NCBI GenBank assembly: GCA_944391465.1
Contig: CALXTS010000013.1
Span: forward strand, 1-47,097
Direction of reading: 5' to 3'
DNA: 47,097 nucleotides
From: an uncultured Alphaproteobacteria bacterium
GTDB lineage: Bacteria > Pseudomonadota > Alphaproteobacteria > RF32 > CAG-239
The notes under the pieces are model-generated. The model searched no databases and was not told the origin of the DNA. It saw only the letters and a program-made list of their open reading frames with translations. Positions 16,671 through 24,334 of the stretch are shown here, one piece after another. Every line of letters starts with the position of its first letter. The first letter of the stretch is position 1. A program made the translations under genes and the position numbers.

Positions 16671-16696
16671 ATCAGCTCCGTTTTTACGGGGCTGAT
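16671..16696 (+). other. Intercistronic hairpin without T-run
   Basis: ATCAGCTCCG (16671-16680) pairs with CGGGGCTGAT (16687-16696), one G-U pair, 6-nt loop. No T-run follows; the next ribosome-binding site comes right after. It may act as an RNA stability or processing element that sets the level of the downstream gene. Confidence 0.5.
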
Positions 16697-16710
16697 TACG
16701 GAGAATATTA

Positions 16711-17064
16711 ATGAAAAAATATTTGTTTGTTCTTTTGGCATTAATGATACTTCCGATTTCGAATGCAGATGCAAAATCTTGGCATCATATGGGAGGGTAT
16801 TGGCGACACCATCCGGTGCGCGTTGTCAAACATCATCATGACTATGTTCCGGCAGCTTTCATAGCCGGTGTTGCCGGTGCGACTATCGGAAGTTATATTG
16901 TTTCTAATCAATATAAAGATGTGATTATTCAACCGAATCAATATTATCCTCCCGAAAATGGCAAGAAATGTTTTGCCGTCGTTTCAAAATCAACCGGAAA
17001 TGTTACCCAAAAATGTTTAGATACTTCCGATAATACTGATTATGAGGTTTTGTATGTAAATTAA
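16711..17064 (+). CDS. His-rich exported protein
   Basis: A 117-residue protein with signal peptide MKKYLFVLLALMILPISNADA and then a His-rich stretch (about 24-45; WHHMGGYWRHH, KHHHDY) that looks able to bind transition metals. A Gly/Ala-rich hydrophobic segment (FIAGVAGATIGSYIV, about 50-64) may be a membrane-associated helix. The C-terminal part has two Cys (KKCFAV, QKCLDT) that could form a disulfide. GGAG precedes the ATG. It follows the Spy-like gene after a hairpin and ends at a strong terminator, so it probably belongs to the ECF regulon. Function unknown. Confidence 0.65.
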   Translation: MKKYLFVLLALMILPISNADAKSWHHMGGYWRHHPVRVVKHHHDYVPAAFIAGVAGATIGSYIVSNQYKDVIIQPNQYYPPENGKKCFAVVSKSTGNVTQKCLDTSDNTDYEVLYVN

Positions 17065-17066
17065 TT

Positions 17067-17097
17067 AAAAAAGTCCGAAAATATCGGACTTTTTTTA
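17067..17097 (+). terminator. Terminator after the ECF operon
   Basis: AGTCCGA (17072-17078) pairs with TCGGACT (17084-17090), extended by A/T pairs, followed by seven T. It can work on both strands. Confidence 0.9.
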
Positions 17098-17168
17098 TAT
17101 GGTAGGATTGGAATATCTTTTTTTAGGCTTATTTCTTCTAATATGGTTTGATTGTTAAGGAGAATAAA

Positions 17169-17708
17169 ATGGATACGAAAACTATGTACGGTAATAATTT
17201 TTGGCATTTAGCAGCGGGAATTATTATGACTCTTTTCGGAATATTTGTATGGTTTAATCCGGCAGCTACTTTAATGGCATTGGCTATGTATTTAGGAATT
17301 ATTTTTGTGGTTGTCGGTGCCGGTTATTTTATGGCTTCTTTTTCCGCTCGGTCGGGGTGGTATTTATTGGTCGGCGTATTGGATATGCTTGTCGGAGTGG
17401 TGTTTTTAACAAACATCGGTGTTACGGCAGCTTCATTGCCAATTATTTTTGCTCTTTGGTGTATGTTTGTCGGTGTTATTCAAATATTTGGTTCTTTTGA
17501 ACTTAAAAAATTAGAATATCCGTGGGGGTGGTCTTTGATTGCCGGAGCTTTGGGTATTTTATTTGGTTTTTGGATTTTATCTTCCCCAATTGTGGGAGCT
17601 CTGACAATAACGGCTTTGATGGGGGCTTATATTCTAATTTACGGTATTATTCAAGTCGTTGAATATTTTACGGTTCGCAAACTTCAGAAGGTTATGGCGA
17701 CGGCTTAA
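17169..17708 (+). CDS. HdeD-family (DUF308) membrane protein
   Basis: A 179-residue protein with six predicted membrane helices in three pairs, each pair carrying the DUF308 repeat pattern (for example GIIMTLFGIFVWFNPAATL, VGVLDMLVGVVFLTN, AGALGILFGFWILSSP). HdeD of E. coli is an inner-membrane protein linked to acid resistance; the biochemical role is not settled. Start 17169 is chosen because AAGGAG lies 7 nt upstream. It is a single-gene unit between two terminators. Since an arginine decarboxylase system is also present in the window, a link to acid stress is possible but not shown. Confidence 0.85.
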   Translation: MDTKTMYGNNFWHLAAGIIMTLFGIFVWFNPAATLMALAMYLGIIFVVVGAGYFMASFSARSGWYLLVGVLDMLVGVVFLTNIGVTAASLPIIFALWCMFVGVIQIFGSFELKKLEYPWGWSLIAGALGILFGFWILSSPIVGALTITALMGAYILIYGIIQVVEYFTVRKLQKVMATA

Positions 17709-17727
17709 CTTTTTTATTGTTTTGTTA

Positions 17728-17755
17728 AATCCGGTATTTTTACCGGATTTTTTTT
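17728..17755 (+). terminator. Terminator after the HdeD-like gene
   Basis: AATCCGGTA (17728-17736) pairs with TACCGGATT (17741-17749), 4-nt loop, followed by a T-run. Confidence 0.9.
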
Positions 17756-17782
17756 GTTAAGATTTTTAAAACTCTTCATCTT

Positions 17783-17788
17783 TATAAT
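17783..17788 (+). promoter_or_regulatory. -10 box upstream of the porin-like gene
   Basis: A perfect TATAAT 34 bp before ATG 17823. No convincing -35 box lies 16-18 bp upstream, so the promoter may need an activator. Confidence 0.35.
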
Positions 17789-17822
17789 ACCTACTTATTT
17801 AATTTTATGTCTGCAATGTCCT

Positions 17823-18950
17823 ATGAACTATTCAAAATTTTTTGCTTTGTCTGTTTTTCTTTTTCCTCACACGCTTTGGGCGGGAGAATGGAATTTTGAT
17901 TATTCTTTAAGTTCCGTCGGAATGTATGGTTTGATGGAAGCTCGGGAACAAAATAATACCGATGTTTCAGCGAATCGGTGGGTTAATCGAACAGACTTAA
18001 AATTAAAGGCTGATTATAAATTTTCAGATTCTCATCGTTTAGGTATTGTTTCTTCAAATACGGCTATTTTTAAGGGGCATGATAAGAGCCGCAGAAATGG
18101 AGAATGGCGTGTCTATCCGCATTTTTATGATGTGTCTGATTACGGAAAATTTAAGGTCGGTATGGTTTATAATGCCGCATATGATTTGCATCAAGGAGCC
18201 AAAGATATTACTTTTCTCAGTATAGATGCTACAAATTTGACTTATTTTTTGCCAAACCCTAATTGGAATAACGGAACAAAATCGGTAAAATTTGCAACAG
18301 CTAAATCAACCGCGATTATTAATGACGGACAGGCTTTTAAAGTTAGCTATTTTACACCGGAGTTTTACGGGACGATTTTGGGATTTTCTTATACGCCGGA
18401 CAATGCACAAAGACGCGGTATGGTCAGTCGTTATGTTGATTATGAAACCGTTGAAGATGGTTATACGATGGCAATTAAAAATCAGCTAACATTAGGAGCT
18501 CTTAAATGGTCTAATTCTTTGGGTTATGGTCTTTATAATCGTACAGATAAGGTTTTTTCTTTGGGAACTAAATTTAATTTTTCTGATTATACATTATCTG
18601 CCGCATTTCAGAAATCTTATATAGACGGAAATAAAAACCCGATAAGTACGTCAGATATTTCTTCTGCAATGCCTGCGTATTTTGATAACTATCGAGAAGG
18701 TTATGCTTTTAACGCGGCACTGGGGTGGCAAAAAGGAAAATTTAAAACGAATTTCGGCTTTTTGTATTCTGAAGCAGATCATACAAGGCATAAGAATATT
18801 TTTTATTTATGGTCAAATACTTATCAATTGACATCACAGCTACAACTGATTGGTGTTATTGCTTGGATGGATGCAAAGGGAGAATACGCAGATTCTGATG
18901 ATAATAATCAAGCGGCAGCATTTATTTCCGGAATTAAACTCAGTTTTTAA
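17823..18950 (+). CDS. Porin-like outer-membrane beta-barrel protein
   Basis: A 375-residue exported protein. Start 17823 gives a good signal peptide, MNYSKFFALSVFLFPHTLWA; longer starts run into the preceding terminator. The mature part begins GEWNFDYSLSSVGMYG and has alternating strands typical of general porins (KLKADYKFSDSHRLGIVSSN, YGKFKVGMVYNAAYDLHQGA, FKTNFGFLYSEADH). It ends in AAAFISGIKLSF, with the terminal Phe recognised by the BAM complex. This fits a 16-strand diffusion or substrate-specific porin. No clear ribosome-binding site is seen. Confidence 0.8.
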   Translation: MNYSKFFALSVFLFPHTLWAGEWNFDYSLSSVGMYGLMEAREQNNTDVSANRWVNRTDLKLKADYKFSDSHRLGIVSSNTAIFKGHDKSRRNGEWRVYPHFYDVSDYGKFKVGMVYNAAYDLHQGAKDITFLSIDATNLTYFLPNPNWNNGTKSVKFATAKSTAIINDGQAFKVSYFTPEFYGTILGFSYTPDNAQRRGMVSRYVDYETVEDGYTMAIKNQLTLGALKWSNSLGYGLYNRTDKVFSLGTKFNFSDYTLSAAFQKSYIDGNKNPISTSDISSAMPAYFDNYREGYAFNAALGWQKGKFKTNFGFLYSEADHTRHKNIFYLWSNTYQLTSQLQLIGVIAWMDAKGEYADSDDNNQAAAFISGIKLSF

Positions 18951-18967
18951 GTCTGTTGCATCAAACG

Positions 18968-18996
18968 TTGACAAGTCTTTTTTTCGGGAATAAAAC
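18968..18996 (+). promoter_or_regulatory. Promoter for the 19018 gene
   Basis: Consensus TTGACA (18968-18973), 17-bp spacer, TAAAAC (18991-18996), about 20 bp before the ATG. Confidence 0.5.
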
Positions 18997-19017
18997 GAAT
19001 GAAATCGGAGGATGATG

Positions 19018-19371
19018 ATGAGTGATGTTTGGAATGAGGCTGAAGATTTTTCGGTTATTTTAATCGAAAATTTTATTAGGTTTGAAACAGCGGCTAAAAA
19101 TATAACATATAAGGAAAGCGGAGGCTCCGAAGTTCTGAAAGTTTCTTTTAAAATCGCTTCGCAATATTATCAACAGATTCAAAATACTCCATATCCGGCG
19201 CCTTTAATCGGTTTGCAAATTGATTATGATGATAAAAATGAAATTTTAACAGTTGTTCCGAGTGATGCCTTTTTAAAACAGTATGAAAACCAAATTATGA
19301 AAGATGTTGCGTTTAAACAATGCGAAAATTGCAAAGTCAGATATTCTAAATTTATTCAGTTATGTGATTGA
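19018..19371 (+). CDS. Small hypothetical protein with C-terminal cysteines
   Basis: A 117-residue soluble protein of unknown family, with no signal or membrane segment. Three ATG codons in a row (19012, 19015, 19018) follow GGAGG at 19007-19011; the third has the best spacing (6 nt). The sequence has mixed helix and strand character, and the C-terminal end has CENC and a further Cys (QCENCKVRYSKFIQLCD) that might bind metal or form disulfides. It has its own promoter. The end overlaps the convergent mechanosensitive channel gene by 16 nt, with no terminator between. Confidence 0.6.
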   Translation: MSDVWNEAEDFSVILIENFIRFETAAKNITYKESGGSEVLKVSFKIASQYYQQIQNTPYPAPLIGLQIDYDDKNEILTVVPSDAFLKQYENQIMKDVAFKQCENCKVRYSKFIQLCD

Positions 19372-21737
19372 TGTTTGCGAAAATTTTCCCAATAGATGTT
19401 CTTTTGTGCTGATGAGAGTATGATATTCAATTCTCTAAAACGGTTGATTATTTTTTCTCGTATGTTATTTGAAATAATTCCTTTATTAAAAATGTTATTT
19501 GTAAAACAGTTTAACTGGAATTCAAGGCCTGAATCATTAAAATTAGTCAGAAATACAGATGGTGTCGGGCTATTTAATATTTCCGTCATTGATAATGCAA
19601 TACTAAGCAATGTTTCTTTTACCATATCAATATCGCTGTCGTAATTTACATTTATTTTTATTGAAATTCTTCCTTGTTGTCCGGAATATGTATAGTTAAT
19701 CAGACTTTGAGATAAAATGTCAGAATTTGGTATGATCACCGTGGATTTATCCCATGCCTCAATTTCTGTAGAGCGTATGTTGATTTTTTTGACAATTCCT
19801 TCTTGCCCTCCAATTAAAATCCAGTCTCCGATTTTTATGGGGCGTTCCCATAAGATTGTCATTCCGGCGGCCAGATTTCCGACCATGTTTTGTAAGCCTA
19901 AACCAACTCCGAATGATAATGCTCCGGCAATGATGGCCAGGCTTCCCAGACTTCCTCCCATTACGGCAATCGCTATTAATCCTGAAATGATAAATCCTAA
20001 AAAATTGATTGAAGATATGACGGAATTTTTTATTCCGATATTCATTTCTATTTTACTTAAATTTCCGTTTATGAAACTGCTTTTTAGTATTTTGAATAAT
20101 GAGAGAACTACAAAAAAACTTATAATTCCCAACAGAATTGAGGTAATGGAGATATGAATTCCGCCGATGTTAAAACCAATCAAAAAGTTTTTAATGCGAG
20201 CTAGTATCAAATCAACTGAAACTCCCCAAAGAGCAAGTATAATAAGAAATGAAAAAATCCAGATTATCGGAGTAAAAAATAGTCCGAACCAAAATTCTGT
20301 TTTTAACAAAAACTTGCGATTTATTCCAAAGTTTCTTGTCCAAAAACGGGGGCGCAAAAGGTGATGTAGAATAACAATGATTAATTTATTACTTATGTAG
20401 GTTGTTCCTACAATAATGGCTGTTAGCATAAAATGGTTTATTATGTATTCGGAAAGTCTGATGTATCCAAATAAAGATAAACTGAAGGTAATACTCATGG
20501 ATACGGTTATTAAAAGGCCAGCTTTAGATGATATACTCAACTCAGATGTTTGGACATCTTCATTTGTTTCTTCTTCATAAGATGTTTGTTCGTCATATAG
20601 GGCTTTTCTGGTAATCCAGATTATGCAAAATACTTTTACGGCGTTGGCTATTATTTTTATGGCATAGACTGCAGAAATATCATGCTCAAATTCATCAGCA
20701 AGACTTTGAAGAAAAGATACAATGCATACCGCCACCGTTGTAAAAATAAACGCTGAACAGACTGAAATTGCTCGTTCATCGGAAGTTTCTATAATCCGCC
20801 ATTTGGGAACATATGGAGAAAATATTGTTTTTATCAGAGCCTTAATTGTATAGTAATACAATAAATAAACAGCAATTTTTTGTAATAGTATTCCAAAAGA
20901 ATCTTTGTATATTATCGGCGTGCTTTTTAACCATAAAATAAATGCTCCTATGATTGCTGCCGGAATAACACCTCTGGCAATAAACATCCAAATTGCAACG
21001 CGAATTTTTTGTGAATAGTCAGGATGCTCAACGAATGACAGATAACCAAACCATTGCTTGATATAAATCTTTAATAAATGAGCTCCGCCCAAAGCGCAAA
21101 GCATACATATTATGACAATTAAAAGGTTATTGTTTACGTTGATTTTTTCCGTATTCGGAAGATTATTATACCATTCAAACGGTGAGATTGTTAATTCTAA
21201 AATAAAAGCTCCAAAATTATGCAATGATTGCCAAAATTCTTTGGGATGAAAAATTGAACTTTGTTTTACAAGAATGTTATTTAAAAGCTGTCGGTTGCGA
21301 ATTTTCAGAATAAGATTATTAATTTCTTCAGTTTTATTCAGAAGAATATCGGCTTGTGTTATTTGAGATTTAAGATTGTCAGCTAAAAGGGTAAATTCTT
21401 TTCTTTTTTGGCTGATATTTTTAGATTCTGAATTTTCTTTTTCAGGTTTTGGACCCAGAGTATCAAGGCTTTTTTGTACGATATCAAGTTCATTGCTGTA
21501 ATGTTGTTTGCTTTCTCTTAAGTCATTTTGTATTTGAGTAATGTTTTCTAAAATTTCAGAAATTGAGTTTTTTTCTATTTTATTTTGATTTAATTTTGTT
21601 TCGATGTCATTCAGTTGTTTTTCCGTTAGGGTAAAATTTATTGTCGGTTCTGTTTCAGATACCGTTGATTGAGCCATGAGAGGGCTACAAAAAAAGTTCA
21701 GCAATACACTTATAATATATAAAGCTGTTTTTTTCAT
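19356..21737 (-). CDS. Large MscS-family mechanosensitive channel (MscK/YjeP-like)
   Basis: A 793-residue inner-membrane channel that would release solutes on hypo-osmotic shock. Signal peptide MKKTALYIISVLLNFFCSPLMAQ, a periplasmic coiled-coil region (about 30-155), about ten membrane helices, then the MscS pore and beta domain (about 590-780). The pore helix is LAIIAGALSFGVGLGLQNMVG, followed by LAAGMTILWERPIKIGDWI and the upper beta region VIIPNSDILSQSLINYTYS. It is much larger than MscS (286) and smaller than MscK (about 1100). Together with OpgGH it makes a second osmotic-adaptation function in the window. The ribosome-binding site lies in a hairpin (21743-21778). Confidence 0.88.
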   Translation of the reverse strand: MKKTALYIISVLLNFFCSPLMAQSTVSETEPTINFTLTEKQLNDIETKLNQNKIEKNSISEILENITQIQNDLRESKQHYSNELDIVQKSLDTLGPKPEKENSESKNISQKRKEFTLLADNLKSQITQADILLNKTEEINNLILKIRNRQLLNNILVKQSSIFHPKEFWQSLHNFGAFILELTISPFEWYNNLPNTEKINVNNNLLIVIICMLCALGGAHLLKIYIKQWFGYLSFVEHPDYSQKIRVAIWMFIARGVIPAAIIGAFILWLKSTPIIYKDSFGILLQKIAVYLLYYYTIKALIKTIFSPYVPKWRIIETSDERAISVCSAFIFTTVAVCIVSFLQSLADEFEHDISAVYAIKIIANAVKVFCIIWITRKALYDEQTSYEEETNEDVQTSELSISSKAGLLITVSMSITFSLSLFGYIRLSEYIINHFMLTAIIVGTTYISNKLIIVILHHLLRPRFWTRNFGINRKFLLKTEFWFGLFFTPIIWIFSFLIILALWGVSVDLILARIKNFLIGFNIGGIHISITSILLGIISFFVVLSLFKILKSSFINGNLSKIEMNIGIKNSVISSINFLGFIISGLIAIAVMGGSLGSLAIIAGALSFGVGLGLQNMVGNLAAGMTILWERPIKIGDWILIGGQEGIVKKINIRSTEIEAWDKSTVIIPNSDILSQSLINYTYSGQQGRISIKINVNYDSDIDMVKETLLSIALSMTEILNSPTPSVFLTNFNDSGLEFQLNCFTNNIFNKGIISNNIREKIINRFRELNIILSSAQKNIYWENFRKHQSHN

Positions 21738-21742
21738 AAAAT

Positions 21743-21778
21743 ATCCTTATCATCTTATTTTTTGAATATGGTAAGGAT
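21743..21778 (-). promoter_or_regulatory. Hairpin that includes the channel gene's ribosome-binding site
   Basis: On the minus strand ATCCTTACCAT (21778-21768) can pair with ATGATAAGGAT (21753-21743), 11 pairs with one G-U, 14-nt loop. The downstream arm contains the AAGGA preceding ATG 21737, so the fold would hide it. No T-run follows. Confidence 0.45.
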
Positions 21779-21810
21779 GAAAGAATAATCAAGATTTCTG
21801 ATATGAAATT

Positions 21811-22236
21811 TTAAACAAATTCATCAACCTCTTCTAAGGGACGATTGTGTTCATAGAAGTGTTTTAGATAAGGATGACTGTTGCGTTCACGTTCTTCTTT
21901 TTTAATTATTGTTTGATTATTGTCGTAAACGTTGACTTTTTTACTTGATGGCGGCAAAGCATCGCTATCTTCAAAAATGCCACTCGATAACATAGCATCT
22001 AAAGTATTGTTGAGATAGTTTTTGTTGCTAAAATGTTGCTCGGTTTCTTTGTGCTCGTGTTGGGGAAGGGATTGTTGCTGATTATTGTCCGAGGTAGTTT
22101 CATCACGAACCAAGACATTGTTGTTGGTGTCAACAACTTCAACAAATTGCTCTTCATGCCTGCCGGCTCCGTAGTTTCTTTCTGTGCGAACCGGAAGTTG
22201 AGAGCCTGATACTTTTCTGGTAGCGGCAATACTCAT
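21811..22236 (-). CDS. Hypothetical polar, probably disordered protein
   Basis: A 141-residue protein rich in Asn, Gln, Glu, His and Ser, with no signal or membrane segment and little predicted structure. A clear GGGAG lies 7 nt before the ATG, which argues that the gene is real. Short segments, such as LNNTLDAMLSSGIFEDSDALPPSSKK, may be helices or partner-binding sites. It precedes the MscS-type channel in the same direction with about 70 nt between. A cytoplasmic adaptor or regulator is possible; the family is not recognised. Confidence 0.55.
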   Translation of the reverse strand: MSIAATRKVSGSQLPVRTERNYGAGRHEEQFVEVVDTNNNVLVRDETTSDNNQQQSLPQHEHKETEQHFSNKNYLNNTLDAMLSSGIFEDSDALPPSSKKVNVYDNNQTIIKKEERERNSHPYLKHFYEHNRPLEEVDEFV

Positions 22237-22333
22237 TAGGATTCTCCCACAAGTTTAGAAGGCATGATTCTTCAGCCTTATTATTTATATATAACATAAA
22301 TTTAAGAAAGAGTCTATAGAGAATTGATTTTAT

Positions 22334-22367
22334 GAAAAAAATCCTCCAAATGTTTTATTTGGAGGAT
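22334..22367 (-). terminator. Terminator of the dgt-nagZ operon
   Basis: ATCCTCCAAAT (22341-22351) pairs perfectly with ATTTGGAGGAT (22357-22367); on the minus strand a run of T (22340-22335) follows. It closes the operon ending at 22392. Confidence 0.85.
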
Positions 22368-22391
22368 TAGAGATATTGATAAATAAGATAA

Positions 22392-22589
22392 TTATTTTTC
22401 TTCGTCTTCTTTTTTATTTTCATTATCTTTTTTGTTATTATCAAGTTGGGTTTTGGCATCGTCGATGAACTTTTTGATATGCGGCATTGCCTCTTCAATT
22501 TTTTCACGACCTTTCTTTCCCCATTGTTCAAGGTTGATATACCCAAACATTGCAGCAACAACGATAGCAATTAAAATCCATGTAAGCAT
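22392..22589 (-). CDS. Small TatA-like membrane protein
   Basis: A 65-residue protein: one N-terminal membrane helix (about 2-17), an FG pair at 15-16, an amphipathic stretch (about 20-50, WGKKGREKIEEAMPHIKKFIDDAK), and a highly charged Asp/Glu/Lys tail. This order, including the FG hinge, is that of TatA, the pore subunit of twin-arginine export. In many alphaproteobacteria tatA lies just downstream of nagZ and scpAB, as here without scpAB. The usual Pro-x-L after the hinge is absent, so it may be a divergent TatA or an unrelated small membrane protein. GAGGAG precedes the ATG. Confidence 0.55.
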   Translation of the reverse strand: MLTWILIAIVVAAMFGYINLEQWGKKGREKIEEAMPHIKKFIDDAKTQLDNNKKDNENKKEDEEK

Positions 22590-22600
22590 TTGAATCTCCT

Positions 22601-23665
22601 CTATTGTTTCATCTTGTTGAGTGTTTCCGTCGCATCGTAGTCATCGTGATACGGTTCTATACTTCCAACAATATTTTTATATTGGTTAGCATAGTTTTCA
22701 ATATTTGAAAAGGTGATTTTTGAAGTTATTATATTTTTTATTATTTGAAGGCGTTCTAACGCTATGTCCGTTAATGGTGGGCAAACTTCTCCTAAACAGC
22801 ATAAGTTTTTATATTCGCCAAAAGCATAGCAAATACAATCACAGCCTGCTTTTATGGCTGCTTCGGCTCTTTCTGGAATATTTCCGGGAAGTGCGTGCAT
22901 ATCAATAGCGTCTGATATCAGTAAACCTCTGAAACCAATGATGTCTCGAATGATTGTTTTGATTCCCTTAGGACTTAAGGTTATCGGGAGCTTATCATCA
23001 ATGGCTGTTATTACTAAATGTGCGGTCATTCCCGCCGGAGCGTAATTTAACTCTTTAAATGGTTCAAAATCTTTTTCCAATTCCGCAAGCGAGTTGCTTA
23101 TTATCGGAAGATCAAGATGGGGATCTGTGTTGGCTCTTCCATATCCCGGAAGATGCTTAATACAAGGGCAAACTCCGCTTTTTATGTATTCATCGACCAT
23201 AATTTTTCCGAGAGTGCAGATTGTTTGTGTGTTTGAGCCAAAAGTTCTGCTTTTTAGGACCTTTGATGTTTCTTGGTATAAAGTGTCTAAAACAGGGGCA
23301 TAATTTAAATTAATTCCGATTTCTTTTAAATCAGAACTTATTAGCTTAGCATGTAGTTCAGATGCTTTCTGCGCTTGAGAAAACGGGAGTTTTCCTATGG
23401 TAATGGCATGTGTGTAACTGCGAAATTCAGGCTCACATAGGCGCCTGACTCGTCCGCCTTCTTGGTCTATGGCTATTAAAACATCATCTCTTTCAATCGT
23501 TTCTTTGATTTCTTGAACTAATTTTGTTACTTGTTGTTTTGAGCTGATATTTCGGCCAAATAAGTTTATTCCAAGCGGGTTTATTTTGTGGAAGAGTTTC
23601 TTTTCTTCATCTGTCAGCGATGTTCCTTTGCATGATAAGATGGCTGATAAAATCGGTTTTGTCAT
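22601..23665 (-). CDS. nagZ: Beta-N-acetylhexosaminidase NagZ
   Basis: Cytoplasmic family 3 glycosidase that removes GlcNAc from imported peptidoglycan fragments during cell-wall recycling. At 354 residues it has normal length. Visible motifs are AIDQEGGRVRRL (65-76), KHLPGYGRANTDPH (170-183) with the flexible loop containing the acid/base His183, and LLISDAIDMHAL (248-259) with the nucleophile Asp252. It is unusually rich in Cys near the end (GCDCICYAFGEYKNLCCLGEVC). It stands 12 nt downstream of the M50 protease gene in the dgt operon. In some bacteria NagZ products induce AmpC beta-lactamase; no ampR is seen here. Confidence 0.93.
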   Translation of the reverse strand: MTKPILSAILSCKGTSLTDEEKKLFHKINPLGINLFGRNISSKQQVTKLVQEIKETIERDDVLIAIDQEGGRVRRLCEPEFRSYTHAITIGKLPFSQAQKASELHAKLISSDLKEIGINLNYAPVLDTLYQETSKVLKSRTFGSNTQTICTLGKIMVDEYIKSGVCPCIKHLPGYGRANTDPHLDLPIISNSLAELEKDFEPFKELNYAPAGMTAHLVITAIDDKLPITLSPKGIKTIIRDIIGFRGLLISDAIDMHALPGNIPERAEAAIKAGCDCICYAFGEYKNLCCLGEVCPPLTDIALERLQIIKNIITSKITFSNIENYANQYKNIVGSIEPYHDDYDATETLNKMKQ

Positions 23666-23677
23666 AGTTTGCTTCTC

Positions 23678-24334
23678 TTAAATCAGAAATGAAAGGAAAA
23701 ACTTGGTTGTTTTGATTAAGTAATAACCGAGTGGGTTAAAATGATATCCGAAATGATTTGTTATTATCGGGATAATAAAAGCTATAGTTACAATGACAGC
23801 TAAACCGGCTCTTTCTGCATTCAAAAATTTTTGAATTTGCGGAGAGGTTGACCAGCCAAACAATATTTTTGAACCATCTAGCGGAGGTATCGGCAGAGCG
23901 TTAAATACAGCTATTACGATGTTATATGCTATCATGTTTACGAGAAACAAGGTCAGCATTTCACGTATATATTCATTTTCAATAATCGGGCATATCTTTA
24001 ATAAACTGAATGATAAAAGTGCTAACAAGAAATTCATAATAATTCCGGCTGAGGCTACAATTACAACATCTCTTTGTGGGTGTCTGAGATTATTATAATT
24101 AACCGGAACGGGTTTTGCCCAACCAAAAATAAAACCGGTTTTTGCGGTCAATAAAATTGCCGGAAGAATAATGGTTCCGAATATATCTGCATGTTTTATC
24201 GGGTTTAGGGATAAACGATTATATTTTTTTGCGGTGTTATCTCCTAAGAGGTAAGCCGCATATCCATGAGCCAACTCATGTAAAACGATGGCTATAATGA
24301 TTGGGACAAAGTTTACAATGAGGCTTATAATCAT
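23678..24334 (-). CDS. Site-2 protease family (M50) membrane metalloprotease
   Basis: A 218-residue membrane protein with about five helices. HELAH (19-23) supplies two zinc ligands and the catalytic Glu20. NALPIPPLDGSKIL, near 145, gives the third ligand (Asp) and the N-x-PxxPLDG motif of the group. It lacks PDZ domains, so it is the small stand-alone type rather than RseP. Such proteases cut membrane-spanning segments of regulators or signal peptides. The ATG directly follows the stop of the SPOR-domain gene, so translation is probably coupled. Its substrate here is unknown. Confidence 0.88.
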   Translation of the reverse strand: MIISLIVNFVPIIIAIVLHELAHGYAAYLLGDNTAKKYNRLSLNPIKHADIFGTIILPAILLTAKTGFIFGWAKPVPVNYNNLRHPQRDVVIVASAGIIMNFLLALLSFSLLKICPIIENEYIREMLTLFLVNMIAYNIVIAVFNALPIPPLDGSKILFGWSTSPQIQKFLNAERAGLAVIVTIAFIIPIITNHFGYHFNPLGYYLIKTTKFFLSFLI

